Shown: in pieces, positions 60,374 to 64,000 of the stretch | Layout of the letters: each line of letters starts with the position of its first letter | How positions within the stretch are numbered: the stretch's first letter is position 1 | From: CAWJKP01 sp963843465 | GTDB taxonomy: Bacteria > Planctomycetota > Planctomycetia > Pirellulales > Thermoguttaceae | Length of the DNA: 64,000 nt | Reading direction: 5' to 3' | Assembly (NCBI GenBank): GCA_963843465.1 | Contig: CAWJKP010000003.1 | Location: forward strand, 744,001 to 808,000 | Translations under genes and position numbers: made by a program | The notes under the pieces: model-generated | What the model saw: the letters and a program-made list of their open reading frames with translations, nothing else | What the model was told of the DNA's origin: nothing | The model's database searches: none

Positions 60374-63085
60374 TTACCGCCCTTGCTCTTTCACGTACGC
60401 CTGATCGTCCGGGCTCAGGCGATCCAGCCCGATCGTGATCCGCCGGCCGCTTTCCAACTCAAGCTGCACGTTGCCGGCCGCCTGACTGAAAAGCCGGGCG
60501 CGGACGTGATACTTGCCGCTGCGATCGCTCCAAGTGCGCATCTCGGCCGGCGTGGCCGCCGGGGCTAACGCGGCCGGCGTAGCCGCTTGGGCCGGCGCGG
60601 CTGGCGTAGCCGCTTGGGCCGGCGCGGGCGGCTGCGCTAACGGCTGCTGCCCTGTTAGCCCCGGCGGCCACGCCGGCTCCTTGGCGCCGGGAATGGTTCG
60701 TTCCTGGTCGTTCCCCTCACCCCGGCCCTCTCTCGGAGGGAGAGGGGGACGCGATGCCGCTGGGACCGACTGCCCGCTGGCCGGTTGGAGCCGGGTGACG
60801 ACCGTGAGCTTTCGACCCGGAGCGGTGAATTGGCCCAGCAACTTCTCGCCTTGGATCGCCTGGACCACAACGGGACCGGGCCTGGGATTAAAGACCACGT
60901 AGGATGTCGTGCCCGTGCGGCGGTCGAAGTAGACGCTGCTGGTGGGCACGCTCAGGCGGATGTCCCAGCGGCGCTGGCCGAGCTTGCGGTAGGAATGGGC
61001 GTTGTAGTAGGTCGTGCCGGCGCCGAAGTGCTGGCGGACGATGTTGTTGTTGGCGTCCCAGAGGCGGTCGAATTGGCGGCAGGCCCAGGAGGGATCGGCC
61101 AGCGAGGCCTGGGCCAACAGCACGCTGCCCAGGTCGCCCATGGTGGCCAGATCGTCGCTGCCCTCCTTGGCCTTGCGCAGGGCGAGCATCTCCTGAAAGA
61201 TATTGCGGGCGAAACGCGGATCGCGGACCAGGTAGTCCAGGCCCGGCGACTGCGGCAGGCATTGGATGCCGTAGACCCAGCCCGGGTCGCCGCTGAAGTA
61301 GGTGCCGAAGACCTGGCCGCCGGACCAGAGCACGCCGACGATCGGATGCCCATATTCCTTGGGCAGGATGTCGCCGTGGAGGTTGAACCAGTATTCCATC
61401 GTGGCGCGGGATTCGAGGGCGTAGCCCATCGCGGCGGCGGCGGTCATCTTGGGATCGTCCAACATCGTGCCCAGCAGGAACAGGCCGATCCACGACTGCA
61501 TGGCCTCGGAGCTGGACTCCTGGTTGTTGCCGCCCGGCGAGCCCAGGCCGCCGGCCCAGGAGTGGCCGGCCCAGAGGTCGAAGGTCCGCAGCAGGGGGAA
61601 GCGAGTGTCCTTGCGGTCCCAGTTGGCGTACTGCTTGGCGACCAGGCGAGCCATGGGACCGTAATCGGCGAGAAACGCCGGCTCTTCCATCGCCAACAGC
61701 GCGGTGGAGAGCGTCAAATAGCCGTAATGGAAGTGCTGATCGTTGAAGCGGGCCGAGTCGTAGCTGTCCTTGATGCCGATCAGCGCGTGCCAGTTGGCAT
61801 AACGCGTGAAATAATGGGCGCTCTCGCCGGGCGTGTAGGTCAACCAGTCGGCCAGCGACTTGTGGGCCTCCGCGCGGAGCCTGGCATAGGTCGGGCTGGA
61901 CAGCTCGCGGGCCATCTGGAGGTACTGGGCAAAACGCAGCAGGTCCTTGCCGCCCCAGTAGGAATCGTCGCCGTACTTCGGATCGGCGGCGCAGCGATCC
62001 AAGAGGTATGCCATCCGCTCCGGTTGGAAATCGTTGGGCAGCCCCACCTTCTGGGGCGCGGGCAGGTTGGGCAGGAAACCATCGAAGTCGTAGACCAGCT
62101 CGAAGCGGTTGCCCAGCGAGGATTTCATCCGGCCGCGCGGGGTGAGATATTGCGGCCCGTCGAACTTGACGCTCGTCGAGGCGTCGCGCCACTGGTGGGC
62201 CAGCCAACCCTGGAGGACGACGTCCGGCCTGCCCGGCAGCAGCGGCTCGGTGGTGACGGTCCAGGTGGTGGCGACCTTGCCGCGACGCGGGTCGTAGGAC
62301 CAATCCACGCGGCTGTCGCGGGGGATGGAAAACGCGCCTTGCGCGGCGATCGCAAGATCCTTGGGATTGTCCAACGCGGCAAAAGCCGCCAGCGACCGGC
62401 CGGGCGGGAACCGTAAGCGGACGGAGTCGCCGCTGCGGGACAGTCGCGTGCCCGGCGGCGCGAAGACGCCATAATGGCGGCCGGCTGAGGATACCACGAG
62501 CCGATCGCCCGTGTAGGGGAAGCGCAACTCTTCGCCGCCGGCTGCCAGGAACCGGGCGGCTCCGCCGGCCTGAAAGGAGACCTCCACGCCGTGAGGTTCC
62601 ACCCAGACGATGGGCATTCCTTCGCCCACGGTAACGTCCAGGTACCTCGTCGGCGACTGCGGCAGGCGGAACGACAGCGTCCAGTCGCCCCAGTCCTTCA
62701 GCAAGAGCCCTGTCGCTCGGAAGTCGATTCCCTCGATCCGCAGGGGGGAGTCGCAGACCGGGTCCGAGCCGTTTTGGTTCCAGCGGACGGGCAGAAACAG
62801 CTCCAGCCCAGTCTCCTTGGGGTCCACGCGCCAGGGGTACATCCAGAGCGACCCCGAGGCCTTGCCGCTCAACAGCGCGGTCCAGAGTTTGTTGGTGGGA
62901 ATCGGGCGGTCGGCGGGGTCCACCAGGGGGAACTTCCGGGCGGCCATCTCCCGGGCGCCATTGCCTGCGGTGGCCGGTGGAAACGCGGCGTACGAGCCTT
63001 TGCCCACGGGCACCGCTTCTTGAGCCGCGGCAGGCCGTGGGACCAAAGCGATCGCCAAAAGGAGAATGCTGCAACACTTCGACAT
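60374..63085 (-). CDS. secreted GH81 endo-beta-1,3-glucanase with SHD1 domain
   Basis: The protein has 903 residues with a signal peptide. The GH81 signatures are PIPTNKLWTALLSGKASGSL, NDQHFHYGYLTLSTALLAME, DLWAGHSWAGGLGSPGGNNQ and ESSSEAMQSWIGLFLLG, with the inverting catalytic acids in this region. A repeat-derived Ala/Pro linker (AWPPGLTGQQPLAQPPAPAQ) leads to an SHD1 domain at the C-terminus (EMRTWSDRSGKYHVRARLFS, RRITIGLDRLSPDDQAYVKE). It cleaves beta-1,3-glucans such as laminarin or curdlan. SHD1 is frequent in planctomycetes and may bind proteins or the cell envelope. Confidence 0.9.
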   Translation of the reverse strand: MSKCCSILLLAIALVPRPAAAQEAVPVGKGSYAAFPPATAGNGAREMAARKFPLVDPADRPIPTNKLWTALLSGKASGSLWMYPWRVDPKETGLELFLPVRWNQNGSDPVCDSPLRIEGIDFRATGLLLKDWGDWTLSFRLPQSPTRYLDVTVGEGMPIVWVEPHGVEVSFQAGGAARFLAAGGEELRFPYTGDRLVVSSAGRHYGVFAPPGTRLSRSGDSVRLRFPPGRSLAAFAALDNPKDLAIAAQGAFSIPRDSRVDWSYDPRRGKVATTWTVTTEPLLPGRPDVVLQGWLAHQWRDASTSVKFDGPQYLTPRGRMKSSLGNRFELVYDFDGFLPNLPAPQKVGLPNDFQPERMAYLLDRCAADPKYGDDSYWGGKDLLRFAQYLQMARELSSPTYARLRAEAHKSLADWLTYTPGESAHYFTRYANWHALIGIKDSYDSARFNDQHFHYGYLTLSTALLAMEEPAFLADYGPMARLVAKQYANWDRKDTRFPLLRTFDLWAGHSWAGGLGSPGGNNQESSSEAMQSWIGLFLLGTMLDDPKMTAAAAMGYALESRATMEYWFNLHGDILPKEYGHPIVGVLWSGGQVFGTYFSGDPGWVYGIQCLPQSPGLDYLVRDPRFARNIFQEMLALRKAKEGSDDLATMGDLGSVLLAQASLADPSWACRQFDRLWDANNNIVRQHFGAGTTYYNAHSYRKLGQRRWDIRLSVPTSSVYFDRRTGTTSYVVFNPRPGPVVVQAIQGEKLLGQFTAPGRKLTVVTRLQPASGQSVPAASRPPLPPREGRGEGNDQERTIPGAKEPAWPPGLTGQQPLAQPPAPAQAATPAAPAQAATPAALAPAATPAEMRTWSDRSGKYHVRARLFSQAAGNVQLELESGRRITIGLDRLSPDDQAYVKEQGR

Positions 63086-63109
63086 GGGAAACTGCCTGCA
63101 ATACTTGAC

Positions 63110-63330
63110 TCAAGTGATCAGGTCGGATTCGGTCCACGTCGCGTAGCGACGATGCGACGGTAGCCGTGGGTTTTAACCCACGGAATATGTCGTCCAAGTA
63201 CCGTTTTGCGTCGCGTAGCGACGCCTGAATCGTCGCTACGCGACGAACGGAAACATGGGGGGCATCGCAAACCGTGGGTTGAAACCCACGGCTACCACCA
63301 TAACGTCGCTACGCGACGAGCTTGAGGCAA
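63110..63330. repeat. compound palindromic element R9, inverted copy
   Basis: It is the reverse complement of 39843-40035 with few changes: GTCGCGTAGCGACG, CCGTGGGTTTTAACCCACGG, AATATGTCGTCCAA and GGCATCGCAAACCGTGGGTT. Confidence 0.9.
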
Positions 63331-63363
63331 GTGGATAACCACAACTTAGTCTTGACGCGACGG

Positions 63364-64000
63364 CTAGGGCTCCGGCTGGTCTTTCCTCATGCAACATTTC
63401 TTGTACTTCTTCCCGCTGCCGCAGGGGCAGGGGTCGTTCCTGCCGATCTTGGGGCCCCCCCGCTCCAATCTCGCGAACTTCTCGCGCAGATCATCCAGGT
63501 GCTCTTCGCGGTTGTCGTCGTCCGCGTAGGCGATCTCTTCGTTCTCGTCCTCGTAGGCGAGCTCGTCCTCGTCGTCCCACTCGCACTCGTTCTCGTCTTC
63601 CTCGTCCTCGTCGTCACGATCTCCCAGGTCCTCCCGAATCCGGTCCGGTTCCAGAGAATCGCCCCATCCCCATTGCTGCTCCCGGGCCTCCTGGTACCAA
63701 CGCTCGTATTCCGGGAAAGAGACTTCCATCAAGGTGCAGGCGGCAACTAGGCAGTGCCTCAGGTCCATGAGCTCCAGGTCGAGGTCTTCGGCGCCCTGGA
63801 CCATTTGCCGGATCGGCTCGACCGCCTCGGCGACGAAGTTGCCCAACAGGGCATGGCCCAGGTAGTCGCGGACCTCGGGCGACTCCTCGGCGCGGAAGAA
63901 CTCCAAGCACTTCTCGGCACACAGCTCCGTGTGGACCCCCTCCAGGACCTCGGCGCCAAGCGTGCAGAACTCCTCCTCGGCGTCCGGCCACTGACCGGCG
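63364..64000 (-). CDS. SEC-C zinc-binding motif protein, partial at the window edge
   Basis: The frame stays open to the right edge, so the start lies outside. The N-terminal part is helical (EFCTLGAEVLEGVHTELCAE, LDLELMDLRHCLVAACTLME). A very acidic linker follows (DRDDEDEEDENECEWDDEDE), then a C-terminal SEC-C motif, GRNDPCPCGSGKKYKKCC, which binds one zinc ion. SEC-C tails occur on SecA and on many small proteins of unknown role. Confidence 0.8.
   Translation of the reverse strand, partial: AGQWPDAEEEFCTLGAEVLEGVHTELCAEKCLEFFRAEESPEVRDYLGHALLGNFVAEAVEPIRQMVQGAEDLDLELMDLRHCLVAACTLMEVSFPEYERWYQEAREQQWGWGDSLEPDRIREDLGDRDDEDEEDENECEWDDEDELAYEDENEEIAYADDDNREEHLDDLREKFARLERGGPKIGRNDPCPCGSGKKYKKCCMRKDQPEP

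Noticed and set aside
60888..63197. A 769-codon minus-strand frame overlapping the GH81 gene
   Set aside because: It is a different frame of the same strand with Arg/Gly/Pro-rich chance sequence, while the GH81 frame carries all family motifs.
1..64000. tRNA or rRNA genes
   Set aside because: I looked for TPsiC-arm and acceptor-stem patterns by eye and found none that would fold into a tRNA; a covariance-model search would be needed to be sure.

Overview
The window is GC-rich bacterial DNA that most resembles a planctomycete of the Pirellulales type. The evidence is indirect. A membrane protein begins with the NPY-S-P motif common in planctomycetes (59821-60345). A GH81 glucanase ends in an SHD1 (SLA1-like) domain. 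There is an FGE/sulfatase-modifying-factor gene, many secreted glycoside hydrolases, and very many palindromic intergenic repeats. No rRNA, tRNA, CRISPR array, integrase or transposase was seen.

Layout. 1-9.7 kb: a partial formylglycine-generating-enzyme gene, a Tat-exported GH5-like hydrolase, an internally deleted esterase, an exported superoxide reductase, an ECF sigma/anti-sigma/PDZ operon on the minus strand, bioF, then a small accessory module (two-repeat DNA-binding protein with a nuclease-like C-terminus, a DUF6932-like gene, and a small helical partner). 9.7-18 kb: an NtrC-type response regulator with its histidine kinase, a decayed two-gene cassette, a Co/Ni ECF transporter (cbiM-cbiQ-cbiO), and a SIS plus PfkB pair. 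18-31 kb: carbohydrate use, with a 1,714-residue GH2-like enzyme, a broken GH38 alpha-mannosidase, a six-hairpin glycosidase and a sugar-porter MFS transporter. 31-41 kb: a RimK-like ligase with a seven-helix inactive transglutaminase, a znuA-C-B operon, an XRE regulator with a divergent promoter, an HD hydrolase and a degenerate EEP protein. 41-54.5 kb: an HD-GYP/PAS/GGDEF signalling protein followed by an exopolysaccharide locus (membrane glycosyltransferase, UbiA prenyltransferase, Wzx-like flippase, polysaccharide deacetylase, CelD-like acetyltransferase, Wzz/GumC-like protein, GH). 54.5-64 kb: ComEA-like protein, nadC, hicAB, glgC, dapA, a GH81 endo-beta-1,3-glucanase and a SEC-C protein.

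Two features run through the whole window. First, at least a dozen families of palindromic repeats lie between genes. Some are nested in one another, some sit in frame inside genes, and the TAG stop codon of at least seven genes lies at or directly beside a repeat edge. Second, at least ten conserved genes carry a single-base frameshift or a premature stop. Because housekeeping genes such as dapA are affected, base-level assembly error is as likely as real gene decay, and this should be settled before any gene is called a pseudogene.
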